A stretch of 64,000 bases of DNA, taken from NCBI GenBank assembly GCA_947044365.1, contig OX345636.1, positions 8,576,001 through 8,640,000 on the forward strand. Reading direction: 5' to 3'. How positions within the stretch are numbered: position 1 is the first letter of the stretch; each line of letters starts with the position of its first letter. The DNA is from Petrosia ficiformis. Lineage: Eukaryota; Porifera; Demospongiae; Haplosclerida; Petrosiidae. Below the pieces are notes generated by a model. That model ran no database searches. It was given only the letters and a program-made list of their open reading frames with translations, and was not told where the DNA came from. This document shows positions 20,671 to 32,200 of this stretch, piece by piece. The position numbers were made by a program, and so were the translations under genes.

Positions 20671-22609
20671 GTATGTGGTAAACATCTGTATCAGGTGAGA
20701 AAATTTCTTTCCAGTAAACTTAGAAGCATGCAACCATACACGAGTGTCCGCTTCTTCCGCGTTGCTTTTAAATTCTAATTCAATGCCATCATCTTTTACA
20801 CACCACACTTCATCTCTGTCTACTCCCTCTCCACTACCAGCCACATAAAATTTCTGGTCTTTCCTTAGTAATTGTATTACATGTACAAGTATACATTCAC
20901 CCATATAAATTATCAGCTGTCTTTTACATTGCCTGCAGTTAACTATTTCTGTCCATTTCTTAGGTATTTTCATGTCATCGCTAAACTTCAGGTGTTTGTG
21001 ATTATCACTGGTATGATCATCTCTGCGGCTTCTCTCAATAGACTTTGGGTGCTCCTCTATTCTATTTGGATCATCAAATACTAGGTGAATCTCCATTGCA
21101 CCAGACCTACTGTACCAAACTATGTACCGTTTAATATTCACTTATTTTTGAATAGATTTGTAGAGGCATTGTATTAATTAAAAACATCCCTTCTAGGATA
21201 ACTATGTCTGGTAGCCAACCAATTGGAAATGTATCAATGATTACAAATGAGGGAGTTGGTTGTACAACTTGGATAGTAGTACCATGCCAGCTTCTACTAA
21301 CATCCCCTGAGTACACAAATGCATAGCTCTGTAAGAAGTCTAAGTTGTCTACAGATACTATTGCCAAAGGATTAAGGTTAAGCTCATGTGTTAGGCCTTT
21401 CTGTAACCGATATACTGAGACACTTTCTATGTGTCTTTGTAAAGTGTCATTTGATGCTACTGCCCCAACACGATTCATTATCTTTATTAGTTCTTTTGAA
21501 CCACCGTTTGCCTGAAATAGCATTTTCTAATATGTGCATTGGAGCTGAGCAGTTGCTATCAGTGGCAAAGATTAACACACAAAGACAGTATAAACATTGT
21601 GTTTTTCGTTTTTGTGTAAGGTTGGCTAAGATGGTATTGCCATCTTGTCTATACTCCCTCAGTCTTTGTGTTAATAAGACTACCATTTTAAACAATGCTG
21701 GATCAATTTTACTTATCATGTTATTTATAGTCATATATTAGTGGTTCAGTACATTGCATCTGCATAATACTCTGCCTGTTGCCTGATTTTGGTATTCATC
21801 ACTGTACAAACATTACGAATACTTACATGTATATCGTCTACTTCAATCAATTTCATTTTCTGGTTTCTCATCTACATTCTTCATATTAATACATTTATCA
21901 AATAGTGATAGACCTTTGCGTCTAAATGCATGTAGTGTTTTTGAGAACACTGTAAGTAGATCCGCTCCTTGGCGATATGTTAGCACGCCAATAGATCTAA
22001 TTTTACAGTCGAACTTTATGTGCTCCCCGAAAAAATTCAAAAGTCTGTTCAAAAAACATCTCTTTGGTAGCATTGCCTTTATTTCTTCTATATCGGTAGT
22101 ATTGTCTGCATGTCTCAGGGCAGCATTCAAAAATTCTTGATAAGCCTCTGGTAATAATATTCCTACTCAATTCAATAAAAAATGTCCTACTAAGCTCGTT
22201 ACTTCTAGTAATGCATGATCAATGCTGTTTGATTCTTTTTCAACAGGCGCTTTTTCAGTGACATTTTGCAGTACTGTACTGAGCATGCTATCTTCACTTG
22301 CTGGCTCAACATTGTGAATAATGCCTAACTGAATTGTATAGCATTTGTTGCATAATTTGCTCTCATCATTGTAAGACATTTCAATACCTCTGTCAAGATA
22401 ATACTTATTTATTGCTGTAACATTTGAGGGTGCCTAATCTTGTCAATTGTATGTTTTAACGTTATATTGCATGAGCTGCACTTATCATAAATGTCAGCTC
22501 TAAGAGTGCGATGTAGTTCCTTGTAGTGTGATGTACAAAGTGTTATATATTCTTTGCCAGCCTTTAACGAACACTGAAGCAATGTTTCTACTTCCCCTGT
22601 GGTTGCCAT
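20671..22609 (-). pseudogene. degenerate member of an uncharacterised CxxC gene family
   Basis: Collinear minus-strand frames run from MATTGEVETLLQCSLKAGKE (22609) through CSSCNITLKH and CNKCYTIQL (two CxxC pairs), LPKRCFLNRLLNFFGEHIKF, VGAVASNDTLQRHIESVSVY, VDNLDFLQSYAFVYSGDVSR, GTTIQVVQPTP, IHLVFDDPNRIEEHPKSIER and NAEEADTRVWLHA to SPDTDVYHI just before 20671. From memory the order resembles a large uncharacterised protein family recurring in sponge and cnidarian genomes, possibly mobile; no function is established to my knowledge. Frameshifts or stops break it near 22400, 22150, 21840, 21520, 21130 and 20700. The paired acidic SPDTD segment could be a nuclease-type site, which is speculation. 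Confidence 0.6.
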
Positions 22610-22694
22610 TGCTGTTTTAATAATGTTTGCATTCCGTGATGTGTTACTGCATTTACTTACAATGCATTGTAATGTACTACTTGAACTCCACTTC

Positions 22695-23704
22695 GGTATG
22701 TAATTTTTTATGAGCAGAAAGATGGTACCGCCATGGGGTCTCCGTTGTCTCCAGTTGTTGCTAACATCTTTATGGAGGACTTTGAAGGAACAGCTTTAGT
22801 CACATGTGATTTACCACCAAAACTGTGGCTAAGGTATGTCGATGATACGTTTGTGGTGTGGCAACATGGAGAAAACCACCTTGGTGAGTTCTTGGAACAT
22901 CTTAATGGACTTCACACAAGAATAGACTTCACAATGGAGGAAGAGGTAAGTGGTAAGTTACCCTTTCTAGATGTACTAGTTAAGAGGAAAGATAACAGAC
23001 TCACAACTGACATCTACCGGAAACCTACAAACACCAACAGGTATCTCAACTATAGATCTAGCCATCACCCCAGAGTGAAAATGGGGATCATCAAAACACT
23101 TTGATCTAGGGCTGAGAAGATTTGTGGAGATGATAAAATGGAGAGTGATGAGAGAAAAAAGTTAAAGAATATCTTTATGGACAATGGCTACCCAAGACAC
23201 AAAGTCCAGGCAGCACTGAGGAAGAAGACCGGCACGTGCCCCAAACAAGATCATGGAGAAAAAGGAACTAATGAAGAGATTAAGACCCTTGTGTTGCCAT
23301 ACACTCCGGGACTGAGTGAGAATATTGATGTAGTTTGTAAACATCTACCAGTGAGAATTGCCTTTACCAGTAAAGGCACACTTGGGAATATGTTGACACA
23401 AGTCAAAACACCGATTCCACCCTTTGAAAAGACGGGGGTCATTTATGCCATTCATTGTGAATGTGGTGGAACTTACATAGGTGAAACCGGAAGGACTTTC
23501 AAGATCAGGATGAGTGAACACAAGAGAGCTATCAAGATCGGAGATCATAACAATGCTATATCAGTACATGTTCATTCTACAGGTCACAGTATTCTATGGG
23601 ACAAGTGTGAAGTTTTAGCAATTGAAGAAAATTGTAGAAGAAGAAAGATCAGAGAAGCTATTTTAATAAAAAGTACTTCCGACACCATCAATACAGACCC
23701 TTGA
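22695..23704 (+). pseudogene. Penelope-like retroelement: RT C-terminal half plus GIY-YIG endonuclease
   Basis: The frame enters at FYEQKDGTAMGSPLSP (RT motif B region), followed by VANIFMEDFE, the catalytic YVDD box in LWLRYVDDTFVVW, GKLPFLDVLV and YRKPTNTNRYLNYRSSHHP. A single in-frame TGA at 23102-23104 interrupts it, after which the same frame continues to a GIY-YIG endonuclease (GVIYAIHCECGGTYIGETGR) and stops at 23704. RT motif A and everything upstream is missing (5' truncation). Penelope-like elements prime reverse transcription at ends cut by this nuclease. The nuclease half is otherwise intact. The 3' tail contains a hammerhead ribozyme motif. Confidence 0.9.
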
Positions 23705-23930
23705 GTACACATTAATCCGTCTTGGGACACTATTCTACCATCACAGACTTAATCTAAACCTTCATGTCATAGTTTACTTTTCTTGTACCATCATTGTCAA
23801 ACCTTGTTATTTTTCTATACCACCCTTTGTATTTCCTGTACCATCATTGTTCTCACTCTTTGTACTGTCATGACGTCATCACTTGTTATCTGTCCGTATA
23901 TAAATAGGCTATTTGGTTTTGTTTGTGTAT

Positions 23931-23966
23931 ACTGCTGAAGAAGACCTTCGGGTCGAAACGTTCAGT
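23931..23966 (+). ncRNA. hammerhead ribozyme motif in Penelope-like tail
   Basis: All core parts are present in order: stem I ACTG (23931-23934) pairing with CAGT (23963-23966), catalytic core CTGAAGA (23935-23941), stem II GACC-TTCG-GGTC (23943-23954), GAA (23955-23957), a two-base-pair stem III AC/GT (23958-23961) and the cleavage-site base T (23962). Penelope-like elements are known to carry hammerheads with a minimal stem III, so location and form agree. Stem I is short, and activity as a monomer is uncertain. Confidence 0.75.
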
Positions 23967-24823
23967 TTTTATTAATAGTAATTTTTTATTATTAATATTG
24001 ATAATTAAAAAACTCTACCGTGTTATTAAGGCTCAATAAAATTACTCTATTATATAATACAAATGTATAAAAAAATCATACCACTCTTATGCTTTGATGC
24101 AATAAAGGTTTTTCTGGTATAGCTATAGTTTCACATCAGCTACCAAATATTGCTAGTGATAATGCAGCTGCAAAACATCCGGTCAAAACTGATTGTTGTG
24201 GTAAGATTGCAGCTTGCCATAACTAATTAACTAAAATGAAAATCGACCAATAATGGGCACTTTTAATTAGTGAACTAAAACCCCTTTGGTAAGCCTAATA
24301 TTGAAAACTATAGCTAACTAAAAGTTTGAGAAATCACACATACTATAACTAAAAGTGGTTGCTATAGTCACACTAAAACAACACTAATACATAGGCAAAA
24401 ATTAATCAATTAGTAGGTAAAAACAGAGTAGTATACAGGATAGGTGAACATGGACATTACCCAATAATCCTGTATTGGTGTGTGTTTACATGTGTACAGG
24501 GTAGGTGAACATGGACTATTTATATGTGTAGTAGTAAAGTTTTAGTAGGGATTTACATAAAAATGACACTTTTATTTAGTCTGTCATGATCCATATTTAG
24601 AGTGTTGTGTAATTTTGTTCTAATGTTCCTTACTTTATATGTGACTGAAGGTATTGCTACATTTTATTAATCCTCACTGTACAGATGAAGCTCTGTTATG
24701 ATGTATAGTTTTGTACCCAGACACTGTACTATGTGAGATGAGGGTCTGGCATATCTAGTGAACTTATCGTGAACTTGGTATTAGAGGATGTTAATTACCC
24801 TCACCATGAAGCATAGGTGGAAA
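23967..24823. other. noncoding sequence after Penelope-like element
   Basis: AT-rich sequence with no convincing gene. A short hydrophilic frame near 24120-24210 ends at a GTAAGA donor-like site but lacks other support. Confidence 0.35.
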
Positions 24824-25177
24824 GGTATAGTAATCATATTGTGTGTCTGTGTGGTTTTCTTGTGGAAGGGTATGGTAATCATATTGTGTGTCTGTGTGGT
24901 TCTCTTGTGGAAAGGTATGGTAATCATATTATGTGTCTGTGTGGTTTTCTTGTGAAGGGTATGGTAATCATATTGTGTGTCTATGTGGTTTTCTTGTGAA
25001 GGGTATGGTAATCATATTGTGTGTCTACGTGGTTTTCTTGTGGAAGGGTATGGTAATCATATTGTGTGTCTATGTGGTTTTCTTGTGGAAGGGTATGGTA
25101 ATCATACTGTGTGTCTGTGTGGTTCTCTTGTGGAAGGGTATGGTAATCATATTGTGTGTCAGTGTGGTTCTCTTACT
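24824..25177. repeat. 44-45-bp minisatellite, about 8 copies
   Basis: Tandem units begin GGTATGGTAATCATATTGTG and continue with TGTCTGTGTGGTTTTCTTGTG. Copies alternate between 44 and 45 bp, so open frames shift between copies, arguing against coding use. Confidence 0.9.
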
Positions 25178-25719
25178 GTTCACAAAATATTATTAATTTC
25201 ATATATCTAACAAATTACTTATCTGAACACTTTAACATATGGGAAGGTGTTTGGATAACTAAGGATTCACTGTATCATTATCAGTTATTTGTGAAAGATG
25301 TATCCTATATTATAGTACATGTACATGTATATGTTACATGTACATGTATGTGTAACAATAATTATGTAATTCCTTGTTATTTAGCATTATTCGCTATTAT
25401 AATACTCATAATTAAATAGGAAAAGCTCATCAGAAATCAGAAGGTAGATATAAGAAATATCTGTTATCAGTACATATCTAATGTAATTATTAGTTTATCA
25501 TAATATCAATACAATATCTTATCAATGTATCACTAGTCTACGTATTGAGTAGAAGCATTTAATCAATAATTAACTTCCTGTCTTGATAGTTGGTTTCTTT
25601 TACTATTTTGATTCCTGCAAATTATATCTATTGATCTTAACAAGATATCATGTATCTCTATCAATTGTCAGTTACAAGTTGTTATGATTTTGTCCATTGT
25701 TTTCAATTACACACCCACG

Positions 25720-25761
<42 letters not shown>

Positions 25762-26501
25762 CACACTGTAAAAAATGTAGTGTGCGTATCATACATTTTC
25801 TTTAGCACACAATAGGTGCGTAGTCTGCTACAGTGTGCCACACACACTAATATGTGATATGCACACATTCTTTCTGAAGTATTAACTTCCTAATTTGTTC
25901 CATTTATAAATTTAATATTGTAATTGGGCACATGTTACAAAAAATGGAAGAAGATATATAAAATTAATGGTCTTTACATTAACAGATTGATTTGTATGTT
26001 TATAATGAATAATTATAATAATTATATTATCATAATTAAAATAGTTGTCGTGTGTAATTATAATGGTTGAAATATCTACAGTACTGCATTAGTGGCGTTT
26101 GTACTTGAAAATGTAATACACAATGATAATGTGATCATTAGTTTTAGAGGGACTCAATCACATAATTATAGTGTTTATGATTTGTTCTAATGGTTTTAAA
26201 ACTGTATTCCATGAATGCACCTTATCACCCATCTAAACACAACATCATATTATTTCATGTTTATACACATGGGTGTACACAGGTATTGTAGGTTCATTGA
26301 TATAAGGAAACCCATTTGCTCCAGATAAGTACATTCATTTTGAGCCTGTACTCAAATTTGCTAATACAACTAATACAAATAAATGAATTACACTATAACT
26401 GCAATATTATTAATTATAAATTTTGCAATGCATGCTGTGTTAAAGAATGAACAATGAGTGGCCAGGTAAGGAATTGTGTTTTAGTATTATCGATGATTAT
26501 G
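25178..26501. other. noncoding, contains (AC)n at about 25722-25765
   Basis: AT-rich sequence with an imperfect (CA)n tract. No gene is recognised. Confidence 0.4.
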
Positions 26502-26703
26502 TTAATGCCTGTAACCATGTGAGCTGCTTTCAGCCAGTTGCTTCATGTGAAAAACGTCCATTTGGTCACCAGAAAAAATAACCACTACTTTTAATTCTCT
26601 CAGCGATATACCAGCTGATTCTAGATCATTCATAAAGGCCACTACATCTCCAGCATTTCCGACAATAATACTTTCCAGCAATGTAAACTCCGCCCTCCAA
26701 TTT
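26502..26703 (-). CDS. unrecognised coding fragment
   Basis: A minus-strand frame of about 66 codons contains EFTLLESIIVGNAGDVVAFM and GISLRELKVVVIFSGDQMDV and ends at a TAA at 26502-26504. A stop lies immediately upstream, and there is no ATG at the start. The composition suggests a real exon or pseudogene. I do not recognise the family. Confidence 0.3.
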
Positions 26704-27433
26704 TATTGAAGATAATTATTTTCAGTTCAACATACTCTATTTACCTCTAAAATTCGCCTTCAAACATTCGCGTGAAAGAATCTACTTGGGTGAATTTTTA
26801 AAACCTATACAGTATACATTATTAGTTGAACTAGGAAATGTTTGTGGTATGTTTATTATACTGAAAATTAGTTAAATCATTAGCCAGAATACCATGTCAT
26901 TTTCTCAACTTTCAATCTTATGGAAAAGATAATTCTTACTGAGTGTTCTTTTACAAGTGAATATAGCAAATGAAGTGTGTAAATTTGTGTTTTTTGTTGC
27001 AACCTCACTAGTTTGGTCACCGAAATATCCATCACTCATACAGAGATACATCATTTACAGAATTGTTATGCAAATGGAACGGTATTTAAAATGATTGGTT
27101 GACTTTTGAGCTTTCTTTTAAAAAAAAACCGAAGTACTCCAGCTTTGTATATAAAACAACCTACATGATAAAATATCGTCATTTACAGCTAACTTTTTTT
27201 TAACCTGTGGTGACTCTGTTTATGAATGGAACATTTCAAGGATTCTTGCTACATCAGCTTCCACAAAGCCAATAATACACAAAAACATTTTTTAGTGGAA
27301 CATTTAGCTGAAATGTATTTTAGTTATTGATTATTGCAATTGGTGAGAAAACAGCATTTGCTACAAATTATTTTAAATATTAATTTAATCATTGTTGAAT
27401 GCATCCAATCATCAATTATTAAAAGTATGGTAG
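26704..27433. other. noncoding region
   Basis: I see no gene or repeat of note. Confidence 0.35.
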
Positions 27434-27935
27434 GAATTACTATTGTATGACGATAATATGCATTTATTAGTTATGGTATACTATAATTACTATTGTATGA
27501 TGACAATATGCATTTATTAGTTATGGTTTACTATAATTACTATTGTATGATGACAATATGCATTTATTAGTTATGGTTTACTATAATTACTATTGTATGA
27601 TGACAATATGCATTTATTAGTTATGGTATACTATAATTACTATTGTATGATGACAATATGCATTTATTAGTTATGGTTTACTATAATTACTATTGTATGA
27701 TGACAATATGCATTTATTAGTTATGGTTTACTATAATTACTATTGTATGATGACAATATGCATTTATTAGTTATGGTTTACTATAATTACTATTGTATGA
27801 TGACAATATGCATTTATTAGTTATGGTATACTATAATTACTATTGTATGATGATAATATGCATTTATTAGTTATGGTATACTATTGTATGATGACAATAT
27901 GCATTTATTAGTTATGGTATACTATAATTACTATT
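27434..27935. repeat. 50-bp minisatellite, ~10 copies, highly homogeneous
   Basis: The units contain ATGACAATATGCATTTATTA and repeat every 50 bp with almost no variation except T/A at one position. One copy near 27880 lacks about eight bases. The homogeneity implies recent expansion or gene conversion. Confidence 0.95.
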
Positions 27936-28119
27936 TAAAACCAGTAATAACAACAACAATTCATTGATAAAGACTAAATGTTTTACATTATATGATACTT
28001 AAGAGGAATGAATTGTATATATGGAAATGATGAAAGGCAATGAATATAAAGTATGTGATAATGAGATAAATTAGATTGGGAAACAAAAATAGTTTGAAAT
28101 GAAGTGTTTTTGTATATAC

Positions 28120-28388
28120 CTGAAATGAATGAACATGTGCATTGAACCTAGAGTACAAGATACATGTCTTTCAACTCTAAAAAGGGTTTCTTGAGCTGTG
28201 GAAGTCACTTTCCCAACTATATTATCTAATGAACACTGACTTAAGTGATCTACTTCCTTTTGAGTAGAAGACTTTGGCATTTCAATATTATCAGATAGGG
28301 TATCACTATTTAGTTCTGGTATATTTTCCTGTGGTGCCATTGGATATGATGGACATAAATGGTGAAAATGTTTTTGTCTTAAGTGCAT
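28120..28388 (-). CDS. possible exon, hydrophilic protein
   Basis: Minus strand: an acceptor-like ATGTCAG precedes an open frame MHLRQKHFHHLCPSYPMAPQ continuing to HVSCTLGSMHMFIHF, ending at a TTTCAG|GTATATAC donor at 28120/28119. A second short frame upstream (28574-28503) ends at a similar TTTTAG|GTATAAG donor with a similar last peptide (NIHFR versus FIHFR). The segment between them is satellite DNA. The two exon ends are not phase-compatible with a direct join, so this stays tentative. Confidence 0.3.
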
Positions 28389-28574
28389 CTGACATGTACT
28401 GTATGTGTATATGTCATATATGGTAGCACGTGTGTGTGTATGTGTGAGTATGTGACTATACGTATACAGTAGTACAGGTGTGTGTATGTAACTATACTTA
28501 TACCTAAAATGAATATTCATCCTTTGATGTGATGAGGTGTCTAAATGACGAATACACCTGGTATCACATGACAT

Positions 28575-29161
28575 GTCGACTAGGAGGTAGATAATCGCGA
28601 GTTAGATACCTGGGATCACGCGACACGAGGTATATAATTTTTTGTTATTCACCTAGCCACAACAAGGCAAAAAGGAGGGTTTAGTTGTGATATTGTGGTA
28701 CAAAAATAACAACATCAAAAAAGTATGGAATCACCGACACAGCAAAAGAAAAAATACTTCAACTATTGAAGCCCAGCAGAATGTTATTATTATAATGCTC
28801 TGACACCTGCAGCATAATTTCATTCTTGGCGTACTAATAGTACTGTAGTATAGAAAGACAGCAAGGCGAGTATGAAGACAACGTTCTCACTTTACTCACC
28901 TGCATAACTTCCATATTTTAAACAGCACAGACTTTTAACTCACTTATTTTCACAGAAGAGCTTCCAACAAAGCCATAAATATCAAAATTATGCTTCGTTA
29001 GTTGTAGAAAAGCACCAAGGCGAGTGTTTCAGTGCTTCAGCCATAGCCGTCACTTTCTTTCCATACGCAAATTAGAAATTGCGCAATATAAATTTGGCAC
29101 CAAGAAAAACCACATCCTTGTTTTGTGGGTTTCTTCTGCTTTGTAGATTAGGTATAAGACA
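28575..29161. other. noncoding, slightly GC-richer
   Basis: No gene recognised. It lies upstream of the candidate minus-strand exons and could hold their promoter, but no core promoter motif is distinctive. Confidence 0.3.
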
Positions 29162-29255
29162 GTTATAGGTCTTCAGGTCAGGATATTAGTTGTTTTAGTG
29201 CCCTCGCTTCGCTCGGGCTCTTAAACAACTAATATCCCTCCCCTCGACCTATAAC
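29162..29255. repeat. 94-bp imperfect palindrome at satellite boundary
   Basis: The outer arms GTTATAGGTC / GACCTATAAC and the inner arms GGATATTAGTTGTTT / AAACAACTAATATCC pair around a CTCGCTTCGCTCG centre. The large satellite starts within a few bases of its right end. Confidence 0.85.
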
Positions 29256-29259
29256 CTAT

Positions 29260-32200
29260 ACATATACAGTATTACATGTGTGTATATGTGACTATACATA
29301 TACAGTAGTACATGTGTGTGTATATGTGACTATACATATACAGTAGTACATGTGTACGTATATGTGACTATACATATACAGCAGTACATGTGTGTATATG
29401 TGACTATACATATACAGTAGTACATGTGTGTGTATATGTGACTATACATATAGAGTAGTACATGTGTGTATATGTGACTATACGTATACAGTAGTACATG
29501 TGTGTGTATGTGACTATACATATACAGTAGTACATGTGTGTATATGTGACTATACATATACAGTAGTACATGTGTGTGTATATGTGACTATACATATACA
29601 GTAGTACATGTGTGTATATGTGACTATACGTATACATTGTACAATAGTACATGTGTGTATATGTGACTATACATATACAGTAGTACATGTGTGTATATGT
29701 GACTATACATATACAGTAGTACATGTGTGCATATATGTGACTGTACATATACAGTAGTACATGTGTGTGTATGTGACTATACATATTCAGTAGTACATGT
29801 GTGTATATGTCTTATACAGTAGCACATATGTGTGTATATGTGACTATACATATACAGTAGTACATGTGTGTATATGTGACTATACATATACAGTAGTACA
29901 TGTGTGTATATGTGTCTATACATATTCAGTAGTACATGTGTGTATATGTCTTATACAGTAGCACATGTGTGTGTATATGTGACTATACATATACAGTAGT
30001 ACATGTGTGTGTATATGTGACTATACATATACAGTAGTACATGTGTGTGTATATGTGACTATACATATACAGTAATACATGTGTGTATAGGTGACTATAC
30101 ATATACATTGTACAGTAGTACACGTGTGTATATGTGACTATACATGTAAATGTGACTATACATATACAGTAGCACATGTGTGTGTATATGTGACTATACA
30201 TAACATATTCAGGAGTACATGTGTGTATATGTCTTATACGGTAGCACATGTGTGTGTATATGTGACTATACGTATTCAGTAGTACATGTGTGTATATGTC
30301 TTATACAGTAGCACATGTGTGTGTATATGGGACTATACATATACAACAGTACATGTGTGTATATGTCTTATACAGTAGTACATGTGTGTGTATATGTGAC
30401 TATACATATACAGTAGTACATGTGTGTGTATATGTGACTATACATATACAGTAGTACATGTGTACGTATATGTGACTATACATATACAGCAGTACATGTG
30501 TGTATATGTGACTATACATATACAGTAGTACATGTGTGTGTATATGTGACTATACATATAGAGTAGTACATGTGTGTATATGTGACTATACATATACAGT
30601 AGTACATGTGTGTGTATGTGACTATACATATACAGTAGTACATGTGTGTATATGTGACTATACATATACAGTAGTACATGTGTGTGTATATGTGACTATA
30701 CATATACAGTAGTACATGTGTGTATATGTGACTATACGTATACATTGTACAATAGTACATGTGTGTATATGTGACTATACATATACAGTAGTACATGTGT
30801 GCATATATGTGACTGTACATATACAGTAGTACATGTGTGTGTATGTGACTATACGTATACATTGTACAATAGTACATGTGTGTGTATGTGACTATACATA
30901 TACAGTAGTACATGTGTGTATATGTGACTATACATATACAGTAGTACATGTGTGTGTATATGTGACTATACATATACAGTAGTACATGTGTGTATATGTG
31001 ACTATACGTATACATTGTACAATAGTACATGTGTGTATATGTGACTATACATATACAGTAGTACATGTGTGCATATATGTGACTGTACATATACAGTAGT
31101 ACATGTGTGTGTATGTGACTATACATATTCAGTAGTACATGTGTGTATATGTCTTATACAGTAGCACATATGTGTGTATATGTGACTATACATATACAGT
31201 AGTACATGTGTGTATATGTGTCTATACATATTCAGTAGTACATGTGTGTATATGTCTTATACAGTAGCACATGTGTGTGTATATGTGACTATACATATAC
31301 AGTAGTACATGTGTGTGTATATGTGACTATACATATACAGTAGTACATGTGTGTGTATATGTGACTATACATCTACAGTAGTACATGTGTGTTTATATGT
31401 GACTATACATATACAGTAGTACATGTGTGTGTATATGTGACTATACATATACAGTAGTACATGTGTGTATATGTGACTATACGTATACATTGTACAATAG
31501 TACATGTGTGTATATGTGACTATACATATACAGTAGTACATGTGTGTATATGTGACTATACATATACAGTAGTACATGTGTGCATATATGTGACTGTACA
31601 TATACAGTAGTACATGTGTGTGTATGTGACTATACATATTCAGTAGTACATGTGTGTATATGTCTTATACAGTAGCACATATGTGTGTATATGTGACTAT
31701 ACATATACAGTAGTACATGTGTGTATATGTGACTATACATATACAGTAGTACATGTGTGTATATGTGTCTATATATATTCAGTAGTACATGTGTGTATAT
31801 GTCTTATACAGTAGCACATGTGTGTGTATATGTGACTATACATATACAGTAGTACATGTGTGTTTATATGTGACTATACATATACAGTAGTACATGTGTG
31901 TATATGTCTTATACAGTAGTACATGTGTGCGTATATGTGACTATACATATACAGCAGTACATGTGTGTATATGTCTTATACAGTAGTACATGTGTGCGTA
32001 TATGTGACTATACATATACAGTAGTACATGTGTGTGTATGTGACTATACATATTCAGTAGTACATGTGTGTATATGTCTTATACAGTAGTACATGTGTGC
32101 GTATATGTGACTATACATATACAGCAGTACATGTGTGTATATGTGACTATACATACAGTAGTACATGTGTGTGTATATGTGACTATACATATACAGTAGT

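Noticed and set aside
24817..25196. Overlapping ORFs with a repeated GNHIVCLCG peptide
   Set aside because: They follow the 44/45-bp minisatellite and swap frames as the unit length alternates.
27434..27935. Regular repeats considered as a CRISPR array
   Set aside because: The 50-bp units have no unique spacers, and the genome is eukaryotic.
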